From Amaricoccus macauensis (lineage in GTDB: Bacteria > Pseudomonadota > Alphaproteobacteria > Rhodobacterales > Rhodobacteraceae): a stretch of DNA of 64,000 nt. Positions 56,556 to 64,000 of this stretch are shown in pieces; the stretch's first letter is position 1, and each line of letters opens with the position of its first letter. Below the pieces are notes generated by a model, which did not search any database, was not told the DNA's origin, and saw only the letters and a list, made by a program, of their open reading frames with translations. A program made the translations under genes and the position numbers. The stretch lies in contig NZ_JACHFM010000005.1 of assembly GCF_014201905.1 (NCBI RefSeq), positions 124,001 through 188,000 of the forward strand, given 5' to 3'.

Positions 56556-59360
56556 TCAATGTCGCCGGGCCTCCGCGTCACAGAGCGCGTCGAGATCGGC
56601 CCGGATCAGCGCCATGGGATGCGCCCGGAGACTCAACCGCATCGCCTGATAATCCGCCACCAGCTCCTCGCCAAGGGTCATCGCCGGCAGGGTCGCGGGC
56701 ACGGCGTCGTCCTCCGCCTCGAGCCCGGCAAAAAGCGGCAGCGGCGCGTCGCCCCGGATCGCCCGCACCTGCCAGAGCGCCGCGCGCCGATCGAGCCCGA
56801 GGCTGGCGAAGGCATCAGCTTCGGCCAGCACCGTCAGGATCTTCGGCGGCGTGCCGGCCCGGCGCCAGAGGGCCGCGACATCGGTGTAGCCGTTGCCGCG
56901 CGCTCCGGCGATCCAGTCCGCTTCCTCCTGCGGCATCCCCTTCACCTGCCGGAACCCGAGCCGGAGCGCAAAGCCGCCGCGCGCGTCGGGCTCCAGCACA
57001 TTGTCCCAGTAGCTCGCGTTCACGCAGACGGGCCGCACCTCCACCCCGTGCGCCCGCACGTCCCGCACGATCTGCGCCGGAGCGTAGAAACCCATCGGCT
57101 GCGCGTTCAGGAGCGCGCAGGCGAAGACCGCCGGATGATGGCACTTCATCCAGGCCGAGGCGTAGACGATGAGCGCGAAGCTCGCCGCGTGGCTCTCCGG
57201 GAAGCCGTACGAGCCGAACCCCTCGATCTGGCTGAAGCACCGCTCGGCGAACTCCGCGGGGTAGCCGTTCGCCGCCATGCCCGAGAGGAAACGCTCGCGG
57301 AAAGTATGGATGGTGCCGGTCTTCTTGAAGGTGGCGAGCGCGCGGCGCAGCCGGTCGGCCTCCTCGGGCGAGAAGCCGGCGCCGCGTATCGCGATCTGCA
57401 TCGCCTGCTCCTGGAAGAGCGGCACGCCGAGGGTCTTGCGCAGCACCTCGCCGAGGGCGTCCGAGGGGAATTCCACCATCTCCTCGCCCCGGCGCCGACG
57501 CAGGTAGGGGTGCACCATGTCGCCCTGGATCGGCCCGGGCCGCACGATCGCCACCTCGATCACCAGATCATAGAAGGTCCGCGGCTGCATCCGGGGCAGA
57601 AAGTTCATCTGCGCCCGGCTCTCCACCTGAAAGACCCCGAGCGAATCGGCGCGGCAGAGCATGTCGTAGACCGCCGGATCCTCCGAAGGCAGCGTCGCGA
57701 GGGTGTAACGGACGCCGGTCAGTTCGGCGAGAAGATCGAAGCTCTTGCGCAGGCAGGTGAGCATCCCGAGGGCGAGGATGTCGACCTTGAGGATGCCGAG
57801 GGTGTCGATGTCGTCCTTGTCCCAGGCGATGACGGTGCGGTCCTCCATCGCCGCGTTCTCGATCGGCACCAGCTCGTCGAGCCGCCCCTCGGTCATCACG
57901 AAGCCGCCCACGTGCTGCGACAGATGGCGGGGGAAGCCGATGATCTCGTCGACGAGTTCCATGGTGAGGGCGAGGCGCCGGTCCTTCGGGTCGAGCCCGA
58001 GCTCGGTCAGCCGCTCGGTCGGCAGCGACGAGGACCCCCAGCCCCAGATTTGCGAGGAAAGCGCCGCCACCGTGTCGCGCGACAGGCCCATGGCGGTGCC
58101 GACCTCCCGCACCGCGCGCTTGCCGCGATAGTGGATCACCGTGGCGCAGAGCCCGGCCCGCTCGCGGCCGAAGCGGTTGTAGATGTACTGGATCACCTCC
58201 TCGCGGCGTTCGTGCTCGAAATCGACGTCGATGTCGGGCGGCTCGTCGCGCGCGGCGGAGACGAAGCGCTCGAACACCATGGTGCCGATCTCGGGCGAGA
58301 CCGAGGTGATGCCAAGCGCGTAGCAGACCACCGAATTCGCCGCCGAGCCCCGCCCCTGACAGAGGATGTCGCGCGAGCGGGCGAACTCCACCACGTCGCT
58401 CACCGTGAGAAAATACGGCGCATAGCCGAGCTGGGCGATGAGCGCGAGTTCGTGGCGCACCTGGGCCTGCACCGTCTCCGGCACGACGCCGGGATAGCGC
58501 CATTTCAGTCCGCGCGCAGTCAGCCGCTCCAGCCGCTCCTGCGGATCCTCGCCCTCCCAGATCTCCTTCGGATACTCGTATCGCAGGGTTCCGAGGTCGA
58601 AGCGGCAGTCGGCGGCGATCTCTCCCGCCCGGTGCACCGCGTCCGAATGGTCGGCGAAGAGCCGCAGCATCTCCGCCTCGCTTCGCAGCCGCCGCTCGGC
58701 ATTGGCGAGCGCCGCCCGGCCGATCCGGTCGATGCGCCGACCCTCGCGGATGCAGGTGAGCACGTCCGCGAGTCGCCGACGGCTGGCCGCGTGCAGGACG
58801 GGCTCGGCCGAGGCGACGAGCGGCAGCCCGAGCCTTGTGGCGAGCCCGGCGGCCCGGGCCAGGCGCCGGGCGTCCTCGCCGTCATAGCGCGGACTCGTGA
58901 GCAGGTGCGCATGGCGGTTGGCTTCGACGAACGCCCGCGCGGCGACGCCCCACATCTTCCGGGCATCCGTGGGCGCGTGAAGCAGCAGCGCGAGATCCGC
59001 GAGGCCGGTCAGATCCGCGACTTCGAGCCGGCAACTTCCCTTCTTCGCCCGCAGGTTGCCTGTGGTGAGCAGGCGGCAAAGCCGCGCCCAGCCCGTCCGG
59101 TTCCGTGGCAGGGCAGTGATCTCGAGATCCTCGGTCACCACGAGCCGCGCCGCTGGCAGCAGGCGTGGCACCTCCGCCCCGCCACGGGCGGCGTCTTTCA
59201 GCTCCTGATAGGCTCGCACGATACCGGCGACCGAGTTGCGATCTGCGATGGCAAACGCCGGCAGACCGAGGGCGATCGCCTTGTGGGCGAACTCCTGCGG
59301 GTGACTTCCGCCGGTCAGGAAGGTGAAGTTCGAGGTAATGGAGAGCTCGGCGAAGGCCAT
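56556..59360 (-). CDS. dnaE2: Error-prone DNA polymerase DnaE2, C-terminally short
   Basis: 934 residues. PHP domain from AELSITSNFTFLTGGSHPQE; polymerase active site PPDIDVDFEHERREEVIQY (catalytic Asp pair) near residue 375; fingers and (HhH)2 region GFGSYGFPESHAASFALIVY and QVKGMPQEEADWIAGARGN. DnaE2/ImuC works with ImuB in SOS translesion synthesis. Known DnaE2 proteins are about 1050-1100 residues and end with an OB domain; this one stops at DLDALCDAEARRH, right after the ADYQAMRLSLRAHPM segment, so the OB part is missing. Only about 105 bases separate the stop from zntA, so the domain is not in another frame. Confidence 0.93.
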   Translation of the reverse strand: MAFAELSITSNFTFLTGGSHPQEFAHKAIALGLPAFAIADRNSVAGIVRAYQELKDAARGGAEVPRLLPAARLVVTEDLEITALPRNRTGWARLCRLLTTGNLRAKKGSCRLEVADLTGLADLALLLHAPTDARKMWGVAARAFVEANRHAHLLTSPRYDGEDARRLARAAGLATRLGLPLVASAEPVLHAASRRRLADVLTCIREGRRIDRIGRAALANAERRLRSEAEMLRLFADHSDAVHRAGEIAADCRFDLGTLRYEYPKEIWEGEDPQERLERLTARGLKWRYPGVVPETVQAQVRHELALIAQLGYAPYFLTVSDVVEFARSRDILCQGRGSAANSVVCYALGITSVSPEIGTMVFERFVSAARDEPPDIDVDFEHERREEVIQYIYNRFGRERAGLCATVIHYRGKRAVREVGTAMGLSRDTVAALSSQIWGWGSSSLPTERLTELGLDPKDRRLALTMELVDEIIGFPRHLSQHVGGFVMTEGRLDELVPIENAAMEDRTVIAWDKDDIDTLGILKVDILALGMLTCLRKSFDLLAELTGVRYTLATLPSEDPAVYDMLCRADSLGVFQVESRAQMNFLPRMQPRTFYDLVIEVAIVRPGPIQGDMVHPYLRRRRGEEMVEFPSDALGEVLRKTLGVPLFQEQAMQIAIRGAGFSPEEADRLRRALATFKKTGTIHTFRERFLSGMAANGYPAEFAERCFSQIEGFGSYGFPESHAASFALIVYASAWMKCHHPAVFACALLNAQPMGFYAPAQIVRDVRAHGVEVRPVCVNASYWDNVLEPDARGGFALRLGFRQVKGMPQEEADWIAGARGNGYTDVAALWRRAGTPPKILTVLAEADAFASLGLDRRAALWQVRAIRGDAPLPLFAGLEAEDDAVPATLPAMTLGEELVADYQAMRLSLRAHPMALIRADLDALCDAEARRH

Positions 59361-59680
59361 TGCTACGGCATCCCACAGTCACGCCGCGGCCTGCAGCGCC
59401 GCAGTCCACGCCCCGGTCCGCAACATGCCCGGGACCGACAGCATGACCGGGACCGACAGCATGGCCGGCAGCACTGGCCGCGATATGACCGGCAGCGCGA
59501 TCACCAGCCGAAACCGCCGGCGGGAGAAGGCATTGCTCTGGCCGCGCGTGCCGTGAGCGATCCCGCCATCGGCATCGGTGTTCTGCCCGGACGGTTGGGT
59601 GGCTGAAAACCGGCTCTGGAAGCTGTCCCTTGTCCAGCCACGTGCTATCTTGGTTGCAAACAACAACCAGGAGGAAACCC
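59361..59680. other. Divergent intergenic region, dnaE2 to the 60-aa gene
   Basis: 320 bases with no supportable gene. It holds an 18-base tandem repeat (59431-59463) and the leader of the small plus-strand gene (GGAGG at 59670-59674). I see no GTTC-N7-GTTC LexA box for dnaE2 here. Confidence 0.6.
59431..59463. repeat. 18-bp tandem repeat, two units
   Basis: GGGACCGACAGCATG occurs at 59431-59445 and again at 59449-59463, period 18, with a third degraded unit (GGCAGCA) following. Confidence 0.8.
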
Positions 59681-59863
59681 ATGAGCATCGGTCAGATCGA
59701 CGATTATGCCCGGCAACTCTATTCGGCCCACGGCGACAGAGCCGAGTACGAAGCCGCGCAGCGGGCCAAGGATTATGCCGCCAAGGGTGATCGCGACACC
59801 GCCGAACAGTGGCGGCAGGTGCGCGAGGCGATCCGGGTGCTCCGCGGCCCGAACGAGAGCTGA
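59681..59863 (+). CDS. Small hypothetical protein between dnaE2 and imuB (60 aa)
   Basis: 60 residues: MSIGQIDDYARQLYSAHGDR, then AEYEAAQRAKDYAAKGDRDT and a C-terminal REAIRVLRGPNES. GGAGG precedes the ATG at good spacing. It is charged, helical, cytosolic. I recall similar 60-residue proteins in other Rhodobacteraceae, but no function. It runs opposite to dnaE2 and imuB, so it is not in their operon. Confidence 0.75.
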   Translation: MSIGQIDDYARQLYSAHGDRAEYEAAQRAKDYAAKGDRDTAEQWRQVREAIRVLRGPNES

Positions 59864-60067
59864 GCCCGGCGATCCCTCGCCGGCACTTCCGGTCCCGGCA
59901 GTGCTCGCAAAAGCGGCGCGTCAGCCGCTCGCGGGCAGCAATCGCAGGCCCGCGCCGCGCGTCACCGGCAAGGCCGGTTTCACCGGGGTCGAAACCCGGC
60001 CTTCCCGCGGCTTCGACGTTTCCCGAAGTCGCGCGGAACCACAGATGCAAGCCCGGCACCGGGCACG

Positions 60068-61708
60068 TCATGCGAACACGCCTTGCGCGAACCAGCCTGC
60101 CGTGGCTTCACCGCCAAGGGCAGCATAGAGCCAGAGGCGCACGCCTTCTTCCGTTTCCACCCGCCAGTAATCGCGCGGACCTGACCGCCAGGCGGGATCG
60201 TCCAGCCACCATTCCGGCGCAAGGCGTTCCGGTCCCCATGCCGCAGCACGCTGGCGCGGCCGGCGGCGCCAGATGAACCGGCCGGGCGGTGTGCCGTCAT
60301 CGGTCGGAGTGATCGGCTCGGGCGGAAACAGCAGCGGCGGCCGCGTCCGGCCCGACGGGGGCCAGCCGGAGCCCGGTGACATGAAGGCCGCAGGCATTTC
60401 GGTCGTCGCCTTTTCCGGGACATGGCTGTCCGCCGGACAGAGCCGCAGCAGGGCGTCGAGCCCGAGACGGGCGCCGAGCCGGCCGATGAGATCGGCAATG
60501 TCGGGATCAGCCGCTGCCGGAAGGTCCCCGGCCCGCATCGCTGGCAGCGGCCGGGACGCGACGGAGGCCACCGGTTCGGTCACGAGGGCTTCGAGACGCA
60601 GGCCGTCGAGACCGAAGCCCGCGTCGATCTCGCCGAGCGACAGCGCGAGAATCGCCCGGATCGCCGCCGGTTCGACCGTGGGGCGGGCGAGGCCGATCTC
60701 GCGTTGCACCACGCCGCCATCGCTTCGCAGCAGGTTGAGACGGAGCCGGCGCAGGCCGCGTCCCGCGTTCGTCAGGCGCTCGCAGAGCGGCGGCAGCAGC
60801 CGGTCGATCCCGGCCAGCACATCCTCGACCCGACCGATCGGCTCGGGGAAGCCGAGGCGCAACGCGAAGACCGCGGCCGGCGGCGCCGGTGTGACCGGCT
60901 CGGCGGCGCGACCGAGGGCCTGGTCGAGGCGCCGGCCCGCCTCCGGCCCGACCCGGCGCGCCAGCGCGGCCCGCGGCTGGGCCGCCACATCGGTGATGCG
61001 CCGCAGCCCGAGGCCCTGCAGCGCCGCCACCGCGCCCGGATCGAGCCTGAGGGCCGCGACCGGCAACGGCCCGATATGCGTGATCGTCTCACCCGGCGGC
61101 GCGATCCGCGCCGCCGACGCCACCGGAGAGGTGACCGGAGGGCCCCCGCGCTCCCACCGCCGTTTCTGCGCGCGCGAGCGGGTGGCGCGCGCCTCCTGAT
61201 CGATGGCGTCGCCGGCAAAGGCGAGCTCGTTTCCCGCGCCGGCATAGCGCGCGAGCGCCCAGGCCGCGCCGAGCGTGTCGGCGAGTCCGAGCCGCACCGT
61301 GAGACCGAGCCGTGCCGCACCCGCCTCCACCTCGGCGACGAGGCCAGCCTCGTCGCCGAAGAGATGCGCGCAGCCGGTGATGTCGAGGACGAGGCCATCG
61401 CCCTCCACCGCCGCCCAGGGCGTAAAGCGACCGGCCCAACGGCGCAGCGACACGAGAAAGCCCGCGACCGCTGGCGGATCATCGGGCCGGGTCGCGAGAT
61501 CCGGCCGGATGGCGCGGGCATCGCCGAGCGCCATCCCCGGGCGAAGCCCCACCCCTTCCGCCTCCGCGCTCAGGCTCGCGACGACGAGGGCGCCGCGCCG
61601 GTCGGCGATCACCGCGAGCGGCAGACCGGCAAGCTGTGGCTCCACGCGCACCGCGCGATCCGCCGCGAGGCGTGGGAACCAGAGTGAGAGGATTCGGCGG
61701 CGCAGCAT
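60068..61708 (-). CDS. imuB: ImuB-type Y-family polymerase-like protein
   Basis: 546 residues. It starts LRRRILSLWFPRLAADRAVR and has Y-family-like palm segments (PLAVIADRRGALVVASLSAE; GLVLDITGCAHLFGDEAGLV) and little-finger and HhH parts, but lacks the paired catalytic acids of active polymerases, as ImuB does. The C-terminal DUF6504-like motif reads PEWWLDDPAW, then RDYWRVETEEGVRLWLYA. It bridges DnaE2 and the clamp in SOS mutagenesis. The usual imuA is absent upstream. A LexA box lies just before the start. Confidence 0.92.
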   Translation of the reverse strand: MLRRRILSLWFPRLAADRAVRVEPQLAGLPLAVIADRRGALVVASLSAEAEGVGLRPGMALGDARAIRPDLATRPDDPPAVAGFLVSLRRWAGRFTPWAAVEGDGLVLDITGCAHLFGDEAGLVAEVEAGAARLGLTVRLGLADTLGAAWALARYAGAGNELAFAGDAIDQEARATRSRAQKRRWERGGPPVTSPVASAARIAPPGETITHIGPLPVAALRLDPGAVAALQGLGLRRITDVAAQPRAALARRVGPEAGRRLDQALGRAAEPVTPAPPAAVFALRLGFPEPIGRVEDVLAGIDRLLPPLCERLTNAGRGLRRLRLNLLRSDGGVVQREIGLARPTVEPAAIRAILALSLGEIDAGFGLDGLRLEALVTEPVASVASRPLPAMRAGDLPAAADPDIADLIGRLGARLGLDALLRLCPADSHVPEKATTEMPAAFMSPGSGWPPSGRTRPPLLFPPEPITPTDDGTPPGRFIWRRRPRQRAAAWGPERLAPEWWLDDPAWRSGPRDYWRVETEEGVRLWLYAALGGEATAGWFAQGVFA

Positions 61709-61724
61709 GGGGAAGGTCTCGAAC

Positions 61725-61739
61725 GTTCTCTTTACGTTC
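61725..61739. promoter_or_regulatory. LexA (SOS) box upstream of imuB
   Basis: GTTC-TCTTTAC-GTTC is an exact GTTC-N7-GTTC direct repeat, the alphaproteobacterial LexA operator, 16 bases upstream of the imuB start codon, where LexA would block transcription. Confidence 0.85.
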
Positions 61740-61843
61740 TCATCCTAACCCCTCCGTCGCCGGAGTCGAGTCCGGCGCCCGGGATGGTTAACCGCGCACC
61801 GCCTGCCCCGCCATCAGCGTCCCGCCATCAGCGCCGGCCATCA

Positions 61844-62701
61844 TCAGCGCCCGGCCGTCAGCGCGACACCGCGGCGGCCGGCGAGGTCGGTGACGTACTG
61901 CCAGGCGACGCGGCCGGAACGGCCGCCGCGGGTCTGGCTCCACTCGATCGCCTCGGCGCGCAGCTCCTCGTCGGAGATCGCGATGCCGTAGGCGTCGCAG
62001 TAGCCGCGAATCATCGCGAGGAAGTTGTCCTGATTGCAGGCATGGAACCCGAGCCAGAGACCGAAGCGATCGGAGAGCGAGACCTTCTCCTCCACCGCCT
62101 CGGTGGGGTTCACGCCGCGCTGCCGCTCGTTGTCGATCATGTCCTGCGGCATGAGATGCCGGCGGTTCGAGGTCGCATAGAGCACGACGTTCTCGGGCCG
62201 CCCCTCGATGCCGCCGTCGAGCACCGCCTTCAGGCTCTTGTAGTGGCTGTCATCCTTGTCGAACGAAAGGTCGTCGCAGAACAGGATGAAACGCAGGTCC
62301 GACCCCCGCAAGACCGTGAGCAGACGGCCGATCGAGGGCAAATCCTCGCGGTGAAGCTCGATGAGCTTCAGCCCCGGCGCCTCGCGCAGGGCTTCCGCGT
62401 GCGCCGCCTTGACGAGGCTCGACTTGCCCATGCCGCGGGCGCCCCAGAGCAGCACGTTGTTCGCCGGATGCCCCCGGGCGAACTGGCGGGTGTTGGCGAG
62501 CAGCGTGTCACGCGAGCGGTCAACGCCGACCAGCAGGGCGATATCGACGCGAGAGACCCGCGCCACCGGATCGAGCCGGTCCGGCCCGGTGGCCCAAACG
62601 AAGGCATCGGCGGCGTCGAGATCGGGAACGTCCGCCGGGGCCGGGCTCATGCGCTCGAGCGCATCGGCGATGCGTCGCAGGGACTTCTTCACGGCGCTCA
62701 C
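61844..62701 (-). CDS. DUF815-family AAA+ ATPase
   Basis: 285 residues from a GTG at 62701 that overlaps the tatC stop (GTGA). Walker A is NVLLWGARGMGKSSLVKAAH (about residues 82-101), Walker B RFILFCDDLSFDKDD, and sensor 1 VVLYATSNRRHLMPQDM. DUF815 proteins resemble loader-type AAA+ ATPases; no reaction is established that I know of. Coupling to tatC puts it in the Tat operon, possibly by chance. Confidence 0.9.
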   Translation of the reverse strand: MSAVKKSLRRIADALERMSPAPADVPDLDAADAFVWATGPDRLDPVARVSRVDIALLVGVDRSRDTLLANTRQFARGHPANNVLLWGARGMGKSSLVKAAHAEALREAPGLKLIELHREDLPSIGRLLTVLRGSDLRFILFCDDLSFDKDDSHYKSLKAVLDGGIEGRPENVVLYATSNRRHLMPQDMIDNERQRGVNPTEAVEEKVSLSDRFGLWLGFHACNQDNFLAMIRGYCDAYGIAISDEELRAEAIEWSQTRGGRSGRVAWQYVTDLAGRRGVALTAGR

Positions 62702-63549
62702 GCGTTGTCAGGCGTGTCGGTGGTGTCGGGATCGTCGACCCAGAGACCCTGCGCCCGAAGTTCCGCCTCACGCTTGCGCTCGAAGAACCGCACGAGAACG
62801 ATCGAGACCTCGTAGAGCGGATAGATCGCGGCAAAGAGGATGAGCTGCGACATGACGTCCGGCCCCGGCGTCACGAAGGCGGCGACGACGAGCAGGCCGA
62901 CGAGGGCATAGCGGCGGAAGGACGCGAGCCCCTTCGCGCTGACGATGCCGGCGATGCCCATCAGCGTCAGCGCCACCGGCAGCTGGAAGCAGAGGCCGAA
63001 GGCCACCATGAACTTCATGGTGAGGGCAAGATACTCGTTGATCGTGCCGAGGAACTGGATCGTGACGTCCTGGCCCTCGATCGGACCGGCGCCGAACTGC
63101 TGGAAGCCGAGGAAGAAGTCGTAGACCAGCGGCAAGAGGCCGTAGAACGCGAAGGCGCAGCCGAGCATGAAGAGCACCGGCGAGGCGATGAGAAACGGCA
63201 GGAACGCCCGCTTCTCCTGCTTGTAGAGACCGGGCGCGACGAACCGCCAGAGCTGATAGCTGATGACCGGGAAGGACAGGACGAACCCGCCGAACACCGA
63301 GATGCGGATCTGGGTGAAGAACCCCTGCTGCAGGCCGGTGTAGATGAGTTCGGGCTTCTGGCCGTGCTCGATCAGCAGGCGCGTGAGCGGCGCGGCGAGA
63401 AAGTTGAAGATCGGGCCGGCGACGGTAAATGCCGCGACCATCGCCACGCAGAAGGCGATGAGGCAGGTGATGAGCCGCTTCCGCAGCTCGACCAGATGCT
63501 CCATCAGCGGCGCAGTGGAGTCGTCGATGTCCTTGTCGTCGTCTTTCAT
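62698..63549 (-). CDS. tatC: Sec-independent protein translocase TatC
   Basis: A 283-residue membrane protein with six hydrophobic segments that recognises twin-arginine signal peptides. Signature regions are MEHLVELRKRLITCLIAF at the N-terminus (with the conserved Glu and Arg), FGGFVLSFPVISYQLWRFVA and PGLYKQEKRAFLPFL, and the late FVTPGPDVMSQLILFAAIYP. It overlaps tatB by four bases upstream and DUF815 downstream. Several window proteins (MlaC, OpgD) carry Tat-like signals and could be its clients. Confidence 0.97.
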   Translation of the reverse strand: MKDDDKDIDDSTAPLMEHLVELRKRLITCLIAFCVAMVAAFTVAGPIFNFLAAPLTRLLIEHGQKPELIYTGLQQGFFTQIRISVFGGFVLSFPVISYQLWRFVAPGLYKQEKRAFLPFLIASPVLFMLGCAFAFYGLLPLVYDFFLGFQQFGAGPIEGQDVTIQFLGTINEYLALTMKFMVAFGLCFQLPVALTLMGIAGIVSAKGLASFRRYALVGLLVVAAFVTPGPDVMSQLILFAAIYPLYEVSIVLVRFFERKREAELRAQGLWVDDPDTTDTPDNA

Positions 63550-64000
63550 CCGCGCGCGGCTCGGCTCTCGTCGGCCGCGGCGGTCGATGCGTCAGCCGCG
63601 TCGGCCCCGGCCAGGGGGGCACGGACGGCCTCCGGCATCGGCGCGGACTGCGCTGGCACGGACTGTGCGGCGGGCTCGGTTGGGGGGGCGGCCGGAGTGG
63701 CTCCGGTCGCGGGAGTGTGCGGTTTGGCCACCGCCTCGCCGTCCTTCGGCAGGATCACGCTGCGCACGGGCTGCGTCGCGAACTTGCGCGCCGACTCGGT
63801 CGCGGAGTTCAGCGTATCGTCGATGGAGCGCAGGCTTTTCGTGACCTCGCTCATGCCGGACTCGTTCGCAGCTTGTTCCAGCGACCGCTGGAATTCGCGC
63901 GCCATGCCTCTTGCCTTGCCGGTGAAGTTGCCAATCGTCCGGAACAGGGCCGGAAGATCCTTCGGCCCGACCACGACGAGCGCAACGACACCGATCAGGA
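63546..64000 (-). CDS. tatB: Sec-independent protein translocase TatB (partial)
   Basis: The N-terminus lies beyond the right edge; 151 codons are visible. The first visible residues, LIGVVALVVVGPKDLPALFR, are the end of the TatB membrane helix and its Gly-Pro hinge. An amphipathic helix (IGNFTGKARGMAREFQRSLE) and a Pro/Ala-rich tail follow. It docks Tat precursors with TatC. The stop overlaps the tatC start (ATGA). tatA is presumably just outside the window. Confidence 0.94.
   Translation of the reverse strand, partial: LIGVVALVVVGPKDLPALFRTIGNFTGKARGMAREFQRSLEQAANESGMSEVTKSLRSIDDTLNSATESARKFATQPVRSVILPKDGEAVAKPHTPATGATPAAPPTEPAAQSVPAQSAPMPEAVRAPLAGADAADASTAAADESRAARG

Noticed and set aside
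56508-59606. Long plus-strand open frame opposite dnaE2
   Set aside because: His/Arg/Pro-rich shadow frame; the minus strand carries the polymerase motifs.

Overview
The window is chromosomal DNA of high GC content from an alphaproteobacterium, most likely a member of the Rhodobacterales or a close relative. This rests on the gene content: GlpX-type FBPase, an ImuB/DnaE2 mutasome, an OpgD-type glucan protein with a Tat signal, MtaB, and an unlinked gyrB. It also rests on a direct-repeat LexA box of the alphaproteobacterial type (GTTC-N7-GTTC) in front of imuB. Genes are dense on both strands, and many stop/start pairs overlap by 4 bases (ATGA or GTGA). I see no insertion sequence, prophage, CRISPR array or rRNA operon. 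Four tRNA genes are present: Val(TAC), Leu(GAG), Lys(TTT) and Lys(CTT).

Left third (1-23 kb). A partial N-carbamoylsarcosine-amidase-like hydrolase diverges from a LysR regulator. It is followed by a DUF3883 predicted nuclease downstream of gyrB, then a structured intergenic region and an AT-rich gene with two zinc ribbons. Next come LysE and VOC genes, then a hom / acetyltransferase / glpX / small membrane protein run. An mlaA-mlaC pair and an Fsr-like MFS exporter converge. A four-gene overlapping operon joins a PAPS-type sulfotransferase, an ASST-like protein and two small membrane proteins. After dgt, tRNA-Leu and lipB comes a complete tripartite tricarboxylate transporter (tctC-B-A). Behind it, on the other strand, lie two tandem 54-residue paralogues that I do not recognise.

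Middle (23-42 kb). This part holds two coupled glycosyltransferases, a ROK kinase, a DMT permease, a PfkB (adenosine-type) kinase, a GST and endonuclease III. It continues with an Ada-like AraC/methyltransferase, an OmpA lipoprotein, a DksA-type zinc-finger protein, SMC, a HIT hydrolase with a small lipoprotein, and OpgD. An isoprenylcysteine-methyltransferase-like membrane protein runs tail to tail into an ATP-dependent DNA ligase / MBL exonuclease pair.

Right third (42-64 kb). A two-component locus has two OmpR-type regulators and a five-PAS hybrid kinase. It is followed by an RND efflux pump with adaptor, mtaB-dapF, the tRNA-Lys pair, an excalibur lipoprotein and a ZntA-type P-type ATPase. 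A DnaE2 that lacks its C-terminal OB region follows, then a 60-residue orphan gene, SOS-controlled imuB with no imuA beside it, and a DUF815 ATPase overlapping tatC and tatB at the right edge.

The items that look least described are the tandem 54-aa paralogues with an ACGTAA dyad upstream (22.6-23.2 kb), the coupled sulfotransferase operon (13.9-16.8 kb), the zinc-ribbon gene (5.7-6.3 kb), the DUF3883 nuclease-like gene (1.7-2.5 kb) and the truncated DnaE2 (56.6-59.4 kb).
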